The notes: generated from the letters alone by a model not told the origin. A stretch of DNA of 64,000 nt from Streptomyces sp. CB03234 (GCF_001905885.1 NZ_LIYH01000006.1:186001-250000); one strand, 5' to 3'; positions 41,019 to 49,614 are shown, counted from the stretch's first letter. Made by a program: numbers and translations.

Positions 41019-41240
41019 GGACAGCTCAACTACCGGCTTCACAGGGGGTTACGGGGCGCGGGAGGGGAGGCCGAGGAGCATCGATTCGGCATCCGGGGCG
41101 CACGGATGCACGGACGGGGGCGCGCATGGGAACCGGGAGCGGTGGGCGGGTAGCCACAGTCGGGGGTGGTGGCAATGCGGCGGTCTCCCGCCATTGCACG
41201 ACGTATCGGCCTTCATCAGCTCCTGGGCAACGACCGGCGC

Positions 41241-41284
41241 TTCCGTGTGTTCCGCTGTCTTCCGATCTCTTCCGTAACTGTCCG
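41241..41284 (+). repeat. Helically phased TTCCG repeats
   Basis: TTCCG begins at 41241, 41250, 41260 and 41270, and TCCG with a G in front at 41280; that is, 9-10 bp spacing, about one helical turn. A protein could bind all on one face of the DNA. The other bases in each unit differ, so this is not a simple expanded repeat. Confidence 0.6.
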
Positions 41285-41360
41285 TGCCCTTCTTGGTGCT
41301 TCATCGGTTTCGTCAGTATTCGCAGGTCAACTTCTGCATTCTCCGTATATCAGCCGGGCA

Positions 41361-41381
41361 GTGATCAGCGAGACTGATCAC
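41361..41381. promoter_or_regulatory. Inverted repeat operator candidate GTGATCAG-N5-CTGATCAC
   Basis: Perfect 8-bp arms, 20 bases before the regulator's ATG, downstream of a possible -10. A site here could block transcription or serve the product as an autoregulatory operator. Confidence 0.5.
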
Positions 41382-41401
41382 CGCGGCAACAGGGGGTAGT
41401 C

Positions 41402-42784
41402 ATGGCAGCGAGGCCGCTCGTCGCCCGTCAGCCGAACGAACGGCTGCAGGCTCTCATCCAGGAAGCAGGGTGCTCCAACGCCGGGCTCGCCCGCCGCGTC
41501 AACATGGTCGGGCAGGAACGCGGGCTCGATCTGCGGTACGACAAGACGTCGGTGGCGCGCTGGCTGCGCGGCCAGCAGCCGCGCGGCCGGGCCCCCGGGA
41601 TCATCGCCGAGGCGCTCGGCCGCAAGCTGGGGCGTACGGTCACGATCGACGAGATCGGCATGGCCAACGGCAAGAACCTGGCGTCCGGCGTGGGTCTGCA
41701 GTTCTCGCCGACCGTGCTCGGCGCCATCGAGCAGGTCTGCGAGCTGTGGCGCAGCGACGTGGGCCGGCGGGACTTCCTGACCGGTTCGACGGTGGCCGCC
41801 TCCGCGCTGGTCGAGCCGAGCCGGGACTGGCTGATCACGGGCGCCGACCCGCAGGTGGCCCGGCAGGCCGGGGCGCGGGTGGGGGCGGCGGACGTCGAGG
41901 CGGTACGGGCGATGACGGCCGCGCTGGTCGACCTGGACCACCGGTTCGGCAGCGGCCATGTGCGGCCCGTGGTGGTGCACTACCTGAACAGCGTGGTGTC
42001 GGGGCTGCTGTCCGGCTCGTACCGGGACACCGTCGGCCGCCGGCTGTTCGCCGCCGTCGCCCGCCTGACGGAGCTCGCCGGGTACATGGCGGTGGACACG
42101 GGGCAACCCGGCCTCGCGCAGCGGTACTACATCCAGGCGCTGCGGCTCGCGCAGGCGGCCGGGGACCGCGGGTACGGCGGGTACGTACTGGCCGCGTCCA
42201 TGAGCCACCTGGCAGCCCAGCTCGGAAACCCGCGTGAGATCGCCCAGTTGGCGCGGGCGGCGCAGGAAGGGGCGCGGGGGCACGTCCCGCCGCGGGCGGA
42301 GGCGATGTTCCTGGCGGCCGAGGCGCGGGGGCACGCCCTGCTCGGTGACGTACGCGTGTGCCAGGAGGTGGCGGCCCGGGCGGTGGCCGCGATGGACCGG
42401 GCCGACCCGGAGTCGGGCGACGACCCGGAGTGGATCGCCCATTTCGACCGGGCGTACCTCGCCGACGAACTGGCCCACTGCTACCGGGACCTGGGCCGGC
42501 CGGAGGAGGCGGCGCGGGCGGCCGGCGAGTCGCTGGACGGGCACCCGGAGACGCGGGCGCGGCGGCGGGCGATCGGCCTGGTCCTGCTGGCCACGGCACA
42601 GGTCCAGCAGCGCGAGGTGGAGGCCGCCTGCCACACGGGCACGCGCGCGGCCGAACTGCTCGGCACGCTGCGGTCGTCGAGGGGTGCGGAGTACCTGGAA
42701 GACCTGCAACAGCGCCTGGAGCCGTACGCGGACGAGCCGGCGGTCCGCGAGTTCGGTGCGCGGCTGGAGTTGCAGGCGGCGTAG
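41402..42784 (+). CDS. HTH/TPR regulatory protein (NsdA-like)
   Basis: 460 residues, ATG at 41402 after GGGGG. N-terminal HTH-like part (NERLQALIQEAGCSNAGLARRVNMVGQERGL, KTSVARWLRGQQPRGRAPGIIAEAL), a linker with SDVGRRDFLTGSTVAASAL, and a C-terminal helical TPR-like region (LAGYMAVDTGQPGLAQRYYIQALRLAQAAGD and four or more similar helices). This architecture is that of Streptomyces NsdA-like proteins, which modulate development and antibiotic onset. Its upstream DNA is rich in repeats. Confidence 0.83.
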   Translation: MAARPLVARQPNERLQALIQEAGCSNAGLARRVNMVGQERGLDLRYDKTSVARWLRGQQPRGRAPGIIAEALGRKLGRTVTIDEIGMANGKNLASGVGLQFSPTVLGAIEQVCELWRSDVGRRDFLTGSTVAASALVEPSRDWLITGADPQVARQAGARVGAADVEAVRAMTAALVDLDHRFGSGHVRPVVVHYLNSVVSGLLSGSYRDTVGRRLFAAVARLTELAGYMAVDTGQPGLAQRYYIQALRLAQAAGDRGYGGYVLAASMSHLAAQLGNPREIAQLARAAQEGARGHVPPRAEAMFLAAEARGHALLGDVRVCQEVAARAVAAMDRADPESGDDPEWIAHFDRAYLADELAHCYRDLGRPEEAARAAGESLDGHPETRARRRAIGLVLLATAQVQQREVEAACHTGTRAAELLGTLRSSRGAEYLEDLQQRLEPYADEPAVREFGARLELQAA

Positions 42785-42906
42785 GGTTCCCGGCCGCTGG
42801 GACCCCGGCCGCCGGGAAGCCTTTCGGGGCGTCGGCTTAACAGCGTCCTGGGGGAGGTTCTTGTTACTGCTGCCACACACGTGTGCGCGGGCTCTGTGTC
42901 ACCCGG

Positions 42907-42944
42907 TAGCGTGAGCCGACGCTTCCGTAGGTTTACAGGTTTAC
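42907..42944 (+). promoter_or_regulatory. Promoter and 5' UTR with AGGTTTAC tandem repeat
   Basis: TAGCGT (42907-42912) resembles a -10 box. The 8-base word AGGTTTAC occurs twice in tandem (42929-42944) just before the TAGGAG ribosome site; the palindrome CACACGTGTG is at 42876-42885. Confidence 0.4.
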
Positions 42945-42966
42945 CCGTTCACACGTAGGAGTCCCG

Positions 42967-44328
42967 GTGACGCAGAGCGGACAGGGTCAGGAGCCGCACC
43001 TTCCGGCGGCACGGCCCGCCCACGAGGGTGTCGTGCTGCCCGCCGAGGGCAGTGAGACCTGGGGCACGGCGGGCGCCGGGCCGACCGGGGGCCAGCCGTG
43101 GGGCGGCCCCTGGGGACCGCCGGGCGGGCAGCAGCAGCAGCCGCAGCCGGGCCCGTACGACCAGCAGCCGGGGGCGTACCACCAGCAGCAGCACCAGCAG
43201 CAGGAGTACGGGACCGTCGCGCAGCCGCTGCCGCCCGAGATGCCGCATGGCGCTGCCGACGCGGACGCCACGCAGTACCTCCCGCCGGTCGCCGGACCGG
43301 GCGCAGGACCGGGCGCCGCTCCTGGTGCCGGGCCGATGCCCATGCCGATGCCCATGCCCGCCGAGAGCCCGGCCGAGTCGACGCAGTTCCTCGGCACCCG
43401 GCCGTCCGGAAGCCCCGACGCGGACGCCACGCAGTACATGGCGCCCGTCCCGCCCCAGCCGTCCGGCGCGCCCTACGGGATACGCCCCGGGGCGCCCGGC
43501 GACCGGCAGCCCCCGGCCGAGTTCGACAGCCTGTTCCGCGACGACGCGGCCGCGACGCAGCACATGCCCTCGTACGGGGCCCAGGCGCCGCACCAGCAGA
43601 GCCGGCCGCCCTACCAGGCCCAGGCCCAGGCCCCGCAGGCGCCCCAGCCCGTACCGCCGTACCAGGAGCCGTACCGCGAGCCCGCGCCGCGCCGGCAGTC
43701 CAAGCTGCCGCTGATCGCGGCCGTCGTCGTCGGCTGCGCCGTCCTCGGGCTCGGCGCCGGCGCCCTGCTCAGTGGCGGCGAGGACGACAAGAAGGGCACG
43801 TCCGACAACACTGGTGTCGCCGCCGCCAGCTCGCCCACCCCCGGCGCCGGCAGCTCCCAGGCGGCGCCCGACCCGGCCAGGACGCAGGCGGAGGCGCTCG
43901 ACAAGCTGCTCGCGGACAGCAACAACAGCCGCGACACGGTGATCCGTTCCGTCGAGAACATCAAGAGGTGCCAGAACCTCGACCAGGCCGCCACGGACCT
44001 GCGCGGTGCCGCGGGGCAGCGCCGTGAGCTGGTGACCCGGCTCCAGGGCCTGGCCGTCGACAAGCTCCCCGACCACGCCGAGCTGAGCAGCGCGCTGACC
44101 CGGGCCTGGCAGGCCTCCGCCTCCGCGGACGACCACTACGCGGCCTGGGCCGGCGAGGTCAAGGGCAAGAAGGGCTGCAAGGGCGGCAAGGCGCGCAGCA
44201 CGGACCGGTTCGCCCAGGGCAACGCGGCCAGCGGTGAGGCGACGGCCGCCAAGAAGCAGGCCTCGGAGCTGTGGAACGGCATCGCAGGGACGTACGGCCT
44301 GACCTCGCGCCAGCCGCAGCAGCTCTGA
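42967..44328 (+). CDS. Q/P-rich single-pass membrane protein with TQ motifs
   Basis: 453 residues, GTG at 42967 with TAGGAG. Residues 1-240 are cytoplasmic, low-complexity (Gln, Pro, Gly), with repeated motifs DADATQYLPPV, STQFLG, DADATQYMAPV and AATQHMPS. A single membrane helix (KLPLIAAVVVGCAVLGLGAGALL, about residues 246-268) is followed by an external Ala/Lys-rich helical domain with two Cys. TQ in acidic context is typical of Ser/Thr-kinase substrates read by FHA domains; inference. No enzymatic domain. Confidence 0.78.
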   Translation: MTQSGQGQEPHLPAARPAHEGVVLPAEGSETWGTAGAGPTGGQPWGGPWGPPGGQQQQPQPGPYDQQPGAYHQQQHQQQEYGTVAQPLPPEMPHGAADADATQYLPPVAGPGAGPGAAPGAGPMPMPMPMPAESPAESTQFLGTRPSGSPDADATQYMAPVPPQPSGAPYGIRPGAPGDRQPPAEFDSLFRDDAAATQHMPSYGAQAPHQQSRPPYQAQAQAPQAPQPVPPYQEPYREPAPRRQSKLPLIAAVVVGCAVLGLGAGALLSGGEDDKKGTSDNTGVAAASSPTPGAGSSQAAPDPARTQAEALDKLLADSNNSRDTVIRSVENIKRCQNLDQAATDLRGAAGQRRELVTRLQGLAVDKLPDHAELSSALTRAWQASASADDHYAAWAGEVKGKKGCKGGKARSTDRFAQGNAASGEATAAKKQASELWNGIAGTYGLTSRQPQQL

Positions 44329-44407
44329 CCCGCGGGGAGGGTGACCCGCGGGGAGGGTGCCCGGCCGCGGAGGGAGACCCGCCGCGGAGGCCGACCCGCG
44401 GCGGAGG
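44326..44407. repeat. Five degenerate 16-17-bp tandem repeats at a convergent junction
   Basis: Two exact copies (44326-44341, 44342-44357) and three diverged ones (44358-44374, 44375-44390, 44391-44407), each built on GACCCGC..GGAGG. The first overlaps the TGA of the upstream gene, the last ends three bases before the next gene's stop. Confidence 0.8.
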
Positions 44408-44409
44408 TG

Positions 44410-45687
44410 CTACAGGGCGGCGGCCTTGCGGAGCGTCGGGCCGACGTCCACGAACCCGTCCTTGTGCGCCACCAGCCGTCCCTTGCGTACCACCTGGAAC
44501 GTGACCTGGTGGTTCACGATCCGCGGCGTGCCCGGCGTACCGAGCATGTCCTCGTAGCGCCAGCGCAGCGGCGGCGTCAGGCCTCCGGTGTCCACCTGGA
44601 CCCCGCGGGTGAGCGCCTGGCCGATCCGGCTCGCGGTGATCTCCTCGTCGCCGAGCGATTCGACGACCCGGGTCAGCACGGTGTACGCGATCCAGGTCGT
44701 CTGGACGCCCGCGTCGGCCGGGTCGATCCGGTTGTCGGCGAAGGCGTGCTCCCGGATCACCTGCTTCATCCCGTTCCAGCGCTCGTCTCCCGCCTCCGGG
44801 TACCAGCCGGTGATGTAGGCGCCCTCGAAGGGGCCGTTCGCGCCGCCGGTGCGGTCGACGAGCGGCTGGTCGACGCTCCCGAGGACCGAGGAGACCTTGA
44901 CGTCCCGGCCGTCGGGCGGGAGCCGGCGGAAGGAGTCGAAGAAGTTCGCGGTGTGCTCGCCGAGCGCGGCGGTGACGCAGCCGCCCTCCTCGCCGGCCCG
45001 CTTGCGGGACTGCCGGGCCTCGTCGGTGTACTCGCCCGCGTCCTCGGCGGCCGGGATGTCGGCGGCGGTGCGGTGGTGGCCCTGGGCCAGACCGGAGTTG
45101 AGGATGTACGGCAGGTCGGCGCCGGTGATGGAGTCGGGCCGGACGAGGGAGACGCGGTCGCAGGAGTCCGCGAGCTGGATGCCGTTGCCGGCCAGCAGCG
45201 CGGCCTGACCGCCGTTGACGGGGTAGGAGACGGGGCTGCGGAACTCGTCGTCGGTGATGCCGTAGCCGCCGATGTACGGGATGTCCGCGGCCTCCAGCGG
45301 GGGCATGAAGGCGCGGCCGTTCTGGCTGTACGAGCCGACGACGGCGACCACGTCCTCCTGGACCGCGCGCCGGGCGCACGCGGCGGCGGCCGCGGGCTCG
45401 TTGCCCTCGTTGCAGGTGAGCACGCGCAGCTCGCGGCCGTTGATACCGCCCCGGGAGTTGATCCAGCGGGCGTACGCCTGCCCCATGGCGGGCATGCCGG
45501 GCATATTGGTCGCGCGGGTGTTCTCGGGAGCCCAGGTCATCACGGTGATGGGGTCCCTGGAGCCCCCCGTGGCCCCAGGGAGGACCCCGCACCCGGCCAG
45601 CAGGCACGCCGAGCCGAGTGCCGCCGCAGTCCTGATGAGGGAGAGGGTGGTGGTGGAGCGTCGCCTGCCAGTACCGGTCATGGTCAT
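44410..45687 (-). CDS. Branched-chain amino-acid-type substrate-binding lipoprotein
   Basis: 425 residues, ATG at 45687. Lipoprotein signal with lipobox LAGC (Cys ~33). Periplasmic-binding-protein type I fold of the Leu/Ile/Val family: MTWAPENTRATNMPGM, VVAVVGSYSQNGRAFMPPLEAADIPYIGGYGIT, AYITGWYPEAGDERWNGMK. No permease or ATPase is next to it, so it is an orphan or acts in sensing. Promoter at 45704-45732. Confidence 0.85.
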   Translation of the reverse strand: MTMTGTGRRRSTTTLSLIRTAAALGSACLLAGCGVLPGATGGSRDPITVMTWAPENTRATNMPGMPAMGQAYARWINSRGGINGRELRVLTCNEGNEPAAAAACARRAVQEDVVAVVGSYSQNGRAFMPPLEAADIPYIGGYGITDDEFRSPVSYPVNGGQAALLAGNGIQLADSCDRVSLVRPDSITGADLPYILNSGLAQGHHRTAADIPAAEDAGEYTDEARQSRKRAGEEGGCVTAALGEHTANFFDSFRRLPPDGRDVKVSSVLGSVDQPLVDRTGGANGPFEGAYITGWYPEAGDERWNGMKQVIREHAFADNRIDPADAGVQTTWIAYTVLTRVVESLGDEEITASRIGQALTRGVQVDTGGLTPPLRWRYEDMLGTPGTPRIVNHQVTFQVVRKGRLVAHKDGFVDVGPTLRKAAAL

Positions 45688-45703
45688 GCACAATTCCGCC
45701 TCA

Positions 45704-45732
45704 TGGGTAACGCGGGAGTGAGGCCTGTTCAA
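45704..45732 (-). promoter_or_regulatory. Promoter of the binding lipoprotein
   Basis: TTGAAC (45732 down to 45727), 17 bases, TACCCA (45709 down to 45704) on the minus strand, followed by GAGGCGGA near the start codon. Confidence 0.5.
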
Positions 45733-45802
45733 CGCTGGGTGACGCCGAGGTGAATTGCGGGGGGCGGTCACCGGCTCTTTCGGGGGAACGTACGATCGAA
45801 AC

Positions 45803-46297
45803 GTGTCAGCTTCCGTGAACTCTTCCCGTCGCGGCCGTCGCTCCTCCACCATGGGCGGCATGCCGCTCAACGACATGCCGTGGTGGCGCTGGCGCGCCAA
45901 CGTGCGCTCGGCGCTGCACATGCTCTCCGACCCCGTCTTCCACCAGGAGTGCTGGCTGGCCGGCCTGGAGGGGTACGGGGACGTCACCGACGCCGTGTAC
46001 CGGCTCGTCGAGGACACCTGGCTGGACAACTGGTCCGCGGAGAAGTACGTCGGGACCATATTCCGGGACTCCGGCGAGGCCGCGCTGGTCGACGTCGCGG
46101 TGCTGCGGGTGCTGCGGATCATGCACCAGGTCGGGCCGGACGCCCCCGTCTCCGCCTACATGGGGCACCACGGCTGGCCGGAGGCGGTACGGGCGGCCCG
46201 GGACGCGCACGTACGGCTGGCCGTCAACGACGGCGAGGACCCGGACGCGCCGCCGCGGTCGCTGGACGTGCTGAGGATCATGACGAGTTCCGTGTGA
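45803..46297 (+). CDS. Conserved hypothetical (SCO4-type Trp-rich helical protein)
   Basis: 164 residues from GTG at 45803. TACGAT lies exactly six bases upstream and no ribosome site exists, which favours this start and a leaderless mRNA; ATG codons at residues 19-22 are possible alternatives. Core is PWWRWRANVRSALHMLSDPVFHQECWLAGLEGYGDVTDAVYRLVEDTWLDNWSAEKYVGTIF, an all-helical, strongly conserved-looking segment. No known domain recognised. Confidence 0.72.
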   Translation: MSASVNSSRRGRRSSTMGGMPLNDMPWWRWRANVRSALHMLSDPVFHQECWLAGLEGYGDVTDAVYRLVEDTWLDNWSAEKYVGTIFRDSGEAALVDVAVLRVLRIMHQVGPDAPVSAYMGHHGWPEAVRAARDAHVRLAVNDGEDPDAPPRSLDVLRIMTSSV

Positions 46298-46335
46298 CGT
46301 GGTGACGTGGTGACGCTGTGACGTTCCGTGTGACG
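46295..46335 (+). repeat. TGACG tandem array before purU
   Basis: TGACG begins at 46295, 46303, 46311 and 46319 (exact 8-bp period, as GTGACGTG/TGACGCTG), and again at 46331. The first overlaps the stop codon of the previous gene. The array lies 45-85 bases upstream of purU. Confidence 0.7.
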
Positions 46336-46379
46336 GACCGCGGTCCGGTGGCCCGCCCCGGATGTGGCATCCTGCCAGG

Positions 46380-47231
46380 ATGACCGACCAGTACGTCCTC
46401 ACGCTCTCCTGCCCGGACAAGCAGGGCATTGTGCACGCCGTTTCGAGTTACCTCTTCATCACCGGCTGCAACATCGAGGACAGTCAGCAGTTCGGAGACC
46501 GGGACACCGGCCTGTTCTTCATGCGGGTCCACTTCTCGGCCGAGGCGCCGGTGACGGTGGACAAGCTGCGCGCGAGCTTCGCGGCGGTCGGGGACTCCTT
46601 CGCGATGGACTGGCAGATCCACCGCGCCGACGAGCGCATGCGGGTCGTGCTGATGGTGTCGAAGTTCGGCCACTGCCTGAACGACCTGCTGTTCCGTACG
46701 CGGATCGGCGCGTTGCCGGTCGACATCGTGGCGGTCGTCTCCAACCACACCGACTTCGCCGAGCTCGTCGCCTCGTACGACATCCCGTTCCACCACATTC
46801 CGGTCACCAAGGACACCAAGGCGCAGGCGGAGGCCGAGCTGCTGGAGCTGGTGCGCGCGGAGAACGTCGAGCTGGTGGTGCTGGCCCGCTACATGCAGGT
46901 GTTGTCGGACGACCTGTGCAAGCAGCTGAGCGGCCGGATCATCAACATCCACCACTCGTTCCTCCCGAGCTTCAAGGGCGCCAAGCCCTACCACCAGGCG
47001 CACGCGCGTGGCGTGAAGCTGATCGGCGCGACGGCCCACTACGTGACGGCCGACCTCGACGAGGGCCCGATCATCGAGCAGGAGGTCGAGCGGGTGGGAC
47101 ATGACGTCACGCCGGAGCAGCTGGTGGCCATCGGCCGCGACGTGGAGTGCCAGGCGCTGGCCCGCGCGGTCAAGTGGCACGCGGAACACCGCATCCTCCT
47201 GAACGGCCGCCGCACCGTCGTCTTCGCGTAG
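46380..47231 (+). CDS. purU: Formyltetrahydrofolate deformylase
   Basis: 283 residues, ATG at 46380. ACT domain (VLTLSCPDKQGIVHAVSSYL) then a formyltransferase-fold domain with NIHHSFLPSFKGAKPYHQAH (catalytic Asn-His) and ATAHYVTADLDEGPIIEQ (Asp). Hydrolyses 10-formyl-THF to formate and THF, supplying formate for purine synthesis and balancing one-carbon pools. CATCCT is six bases before the ATG, so a leaderless message is likely. Confidence 0.95.
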   Translation: MTDQYVLTLSCPDKQGIVHAVSSYLFITGCNIEDSQQFGDRDTGLFFMRVHFSAEAPVTVDKLRASFAAVGDSFAMDWQIHRADERMRVVLMVSKFGHCLNDLLFRTRIGALPVDIVAVVSNHTDFAELVASYDIPFHHIPVTKDTKAQAEAELLELVRAENVELVVLARYMQVLSDDLCKQLSGRIINIHHSFLPSFKGAKPYHQAHARGVKLIGATAHYVTADLDEGPIIEQEVERVGHDVTPEQLVAIGRDVECQALARAVKWHAEHRILLNGRRTVVFA

Positions 47232-47607
47232 GGGCTCCCGCCCCTACGAACCCGCCCGACACCCCGGGGCCTCCCGGGCCTCCCGGGCCTCCCGGTGGTG
47301 CCCGCCCGGGCACGGTTGCCGTTGGGGCCGCTCCGTAGGGGGTGTCCTGGGCTCTCCTTCGCAAGCTCAGTCGTTTTATGCCCAGAACACCCCTCACTGC
47401 GCGTCCCCCTCCGGGGCAGTACCCCCCGCCCGGGGACCCGGGGGCGGAGCCCCCGGTTTCGGGAAGGGGCAGGGTGGGGGACCAGAAGCCTCGCCCCCGC
47501 CACCCGCGGTCTGAAGCCGCCCGCCGCACGGGGGCAGCGGGCGCGGCCCCGGAACGTGGCCCGGGGCGCCTCGCCCGCGCGCCGGCGGGGGCCGAGGCCC
47601 CGGTTTG
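47232..47607. other. 376-bp convergent spacer with dispersed-repeat-like sequences
   Basis: CCTCCCGGG repeats at 47273-47293; GGTGTCCTGGGC (47340-47351) and GCCCAGAACACC (47380-47391) as an imperfect inverted repeat enclosing CAGTCGTTTTATG; and at 47434-47480 a GGCGGAGCCCCC..GGTTTCGGGAAGG segment that from memory is a common Streptomyces intergenic repeat. No gene seen. Confidence 0.5.
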
Positions 47608-48828
47608 CTAGAGGCGGCTCAGGGAGGCCGCGGCGAAGAGGACGTCGCGGATGGCCTCCCGGTCGCCGTCCTGGCCCGCCGCGGCTTCCTCCGGGGTGAT
47701 GTGGCCCGCCACCAGCTGGCAGAACTCCACGCCGTCCAGCGCCACCTGTGCGACCTTCCGGTCCGGGCAGCCGATCGCCGCCGGGGAGTCCAGGGCGATG
47801 TACCAGTCGCCGCCGCCGGAGCCCTCGACCTCCAGGTGGAGCGAGCGGCCGGGCGCGCCGGCCGTCACGAGGTGGCGGGGCGGGGCGGCGAGCCCCGCGC
47901 GGCGGCGGTCGGCGAGGGCGGCCGGCAGTAAACGGGCCGCCAGGTCGATCATGCCGTGCAGGTGGGCGCCGCTGGGCGGCTCGTACGGGTAGTCCACGGC
48001 GGCCGCGATGTCGTCCGCGTGCACCCAGCACTCGAAGGCCCGGTCGAGCAGCGCGTCGCGCAGCGGCAGGGAGAACTCGCCGTACGACACCGACAGTTCG
48101 GCCACCCCGCGGCCCGCGAAGGAGACCGTGCGGATCAGGGTGTGCGCCTGCTCGCGCCAGGGTTCGCGGATCGCTCTGGTGGGCGGGTGGTGCGCGCCCT
48201 GCCAGTACGCCTCGGTGCGCTCGGCCGGGGTCTTGGCCGACAGTGAGTCGTCCAGGCCGATCGCCGTCGCGACGAGGCCGTCGACGGCCAGGAGGTGGCC
48301 GATCACCCCGGCGACGGTCGTGCGGCGGCTGACGGAACGGTCGCGCTCGAACCACTTGAGCCGCACCGGCGCGTGCCACTCGGCGTCGCCGATGTCGCGC
48401 AGCAGCGCGTCGAGCCGGGCCGTCTCCGCGTCGTAGGGCCCGGCCCAGTCGGGCACGGGGATGCGCGCGGGGCGGCGGCCCAGGCAGTTCTCCAGCACCC
48501 GGGAGCGCAGCAGCGGGTCGAGGTCCAGGTCCCGCTCGTGGTGGAGCAGCCCGACCGCGTCGCGCAGCCGCAGCGCCTCCTCCGCGCAGGGCGCGCACTC
48601 GGTGAGGTGCTCCTCGACGGCGGTCGTCTCCTCGGGCGAGCAGGCGGACAGCGCCCACGCGCCGAGCAGCGACTGCAGGACCTTGTGCGGCAGGGGCGGC
48701 GGTGGGGCCTCGGGGGCGGGCAGCGCCTCGTAGTTGTCGGCGGCCCGTCTCGGGGACGGTATGCGCGGCACGCCGCCCACCTCCTCGTGGCCGTCGTCGT
48801 GGCCATCGCCGTCGAGCGGCCCGGTCAT
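47608..48828 (-). CDS. Zinc-finger anti-sigma candidate fused to a maleylpyruvate-isomerase-like domain
   Basis: 406 residues, ATG at 48828 overlapping the sigma gene stop (ATGA). Residues ~48-90 carry HKVLQSLLGAWALSACSPEETTAVEEHLTECAPCAEEA: the H-x3-C-x2-C pattern of zinc anti-sigma (ZAS) domains. The rest is an MDMPI/DinB-like four-helix metal domain (IGDAEWHAPVRLKWFERDRSVSRRTTVAGVIGHLLAVDG, ECWVHADDI). Such fusions are known in actinobacteria next to ECF factors. The second domain might sense thiols or a metabolite; inference. Confidence 0.85.
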   Translation of the reverse strand: MTGPLDGDGHDDGHEEVGGVPRIPSPRRAADNYEALPAPEAPPPPLPHKVLQSLLGAWALSACSPEETTAVEEHLTECAPCAEEALRLRDAVGLLHHERDLDLDPLLRSRVLENCLGRRPARIPVPDWAGPYDAETARLDALLRDIGDAEWHAPVRLKWFERDRSVSRRTTVAGVIGHLLAVDGLVATAIGLDDSLSAKTPAERTEAYWQGAHHPPTRAIREPWREQAHTLIRTVSFAGRGVAELSVSYGEFSLPLRDALLDRAFECWVHADDIAAAVDYPYEPPSGAHLHGMIDLAARLLPAALADRRRAGLAAPPRHLVTAGAPGRSLHLEVEGSGGGDWYIALDSPAAIGCPDRKVAQVALDGVEFCQLVAGHITPEEAAAGQDGDREAIRDVLFAAASLSRL

Positions 48829-49388
48829 AGCGCCCGTCCGTCCAGTGGCCGGGTGTTCGCGGTGGACAGCAGCTGGAGCCCGAGCCGCAGCCGGCGCCGC
48901 GCCTCGTCCTCGGTCACGCCGAGGTCCGCGGCGGTCTGGCGGTAGTCCCGGCGCTGGAAATAGGCCAGTTCCAGCGCGGCGCGCAGGGACGACGGCATGG
49001 ACTGGACGATGAAGTCCGCGCGGGCGGACACCGCCGCGCGGCGCACCTTCTGCTCCAGCTCCTCCGTGGAACCGCCGCCCCGCTCCGCGTACGCCCTGGC
49101 CTCCGCCTGGCGCAGCCGGTGCACGGCCTGGCGCCGGGTCAGCTTCGCTATCCAGGAGCGCATGGAGCCCTCGCGTCTGGGGTCGTACGCGTCCGGGTTC
49201 TCCCACACGTACCCGAACACCTCGCGGGTGACCTGGTCGGCGGCCGACTCGTCGTCCAGGACGCGGTGCGCCGTGTTGTGCACGAGGGAGGCGAACCGGT
49301 CGTACAGCTCACCGAGGGCGGCCGCCTCGCCGCGCGCCAGGCGCTGCTGCATCTTGCGGTCCCAGCGCGGTGGTGTGTCCTTCGCCAT
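48825..49388 (-). CDS. ECF-type RNA polymerase sigma factor
   Basis: 187 residues, ATG at 49388. Region 2: ALGELYDRFASLVHNTAHRVLDDESAADQVTREVFGYVWENPDAYDPRREGSMRSWIAKLTRRQAVHRLRQ. Region 4: SMPSSLRAALELAYFQRRDYRQTAADLGVTEDEARRRLRLGLQLL. Coupled to the anti-sigma candidate. The likely promoter is in 49389-49614, but no confident -35/-10 was found. Confidence 0.92.
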   Translation of the reverse strand: MAKDTPPRWDRKMQQRLARGEAAALGELYDRFASLVHNTAHRVLDDESAADQVTREVFGYVWENPDAYDPRREGSMRSWIAKLTRRQAVHRLRQAEARAYAERGGGSTEELEQKVRRAAVSARADFIVQSMPSSLRAALELAYFQRRDYRQTAADLGVTEDEARRRLRLGLQLLSTANTRPLDGRAL

Positions 49389-49614
49389 ACGGAGCCCTCC
49401 CGACCCGACTCCTCTCGAATGTAGTGCGCCGCACCGACAACGCGCCCCTCTTTGTGGCAAGTGCGCGCCAAGGGGTTCCGTGAGGGTAAGGAAACCGTCA
49501 CTGTGCGTGGATCGTGTTTCATGGGGGGAGGACGGGGCAGCAGCGGCGCAAAGGAAGCACTGCTTCCGGTTGGTTGTCCTGGTGTTCCCGGTTGGATCGG
49601 CGAAGGGTAGGCGC

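Larger units (their letters stand above)
41043..41401 (+). promoter_or_regulatory. 359-bp upstream region of the HTH/TPR regulator
   Basis: Relatively A+T-rich towards 41401. It contains the phased TTCCG array (41241-41284), a TATATC -10-like box (41347-41352), and the inverted repeat GTGATCAG-N5-CTGATCAC (41361-41381). The first half (41043-41240) shows nothing I can identify. Confidence 0.5.

Noticed and set aside
49497..49530. ECF-type promoter GGAAAC-N17-CGTG upstream of the STAS gene
   Set aside because: Spacing is possible but the -10 is weak and no second copy was found; not enough to call.
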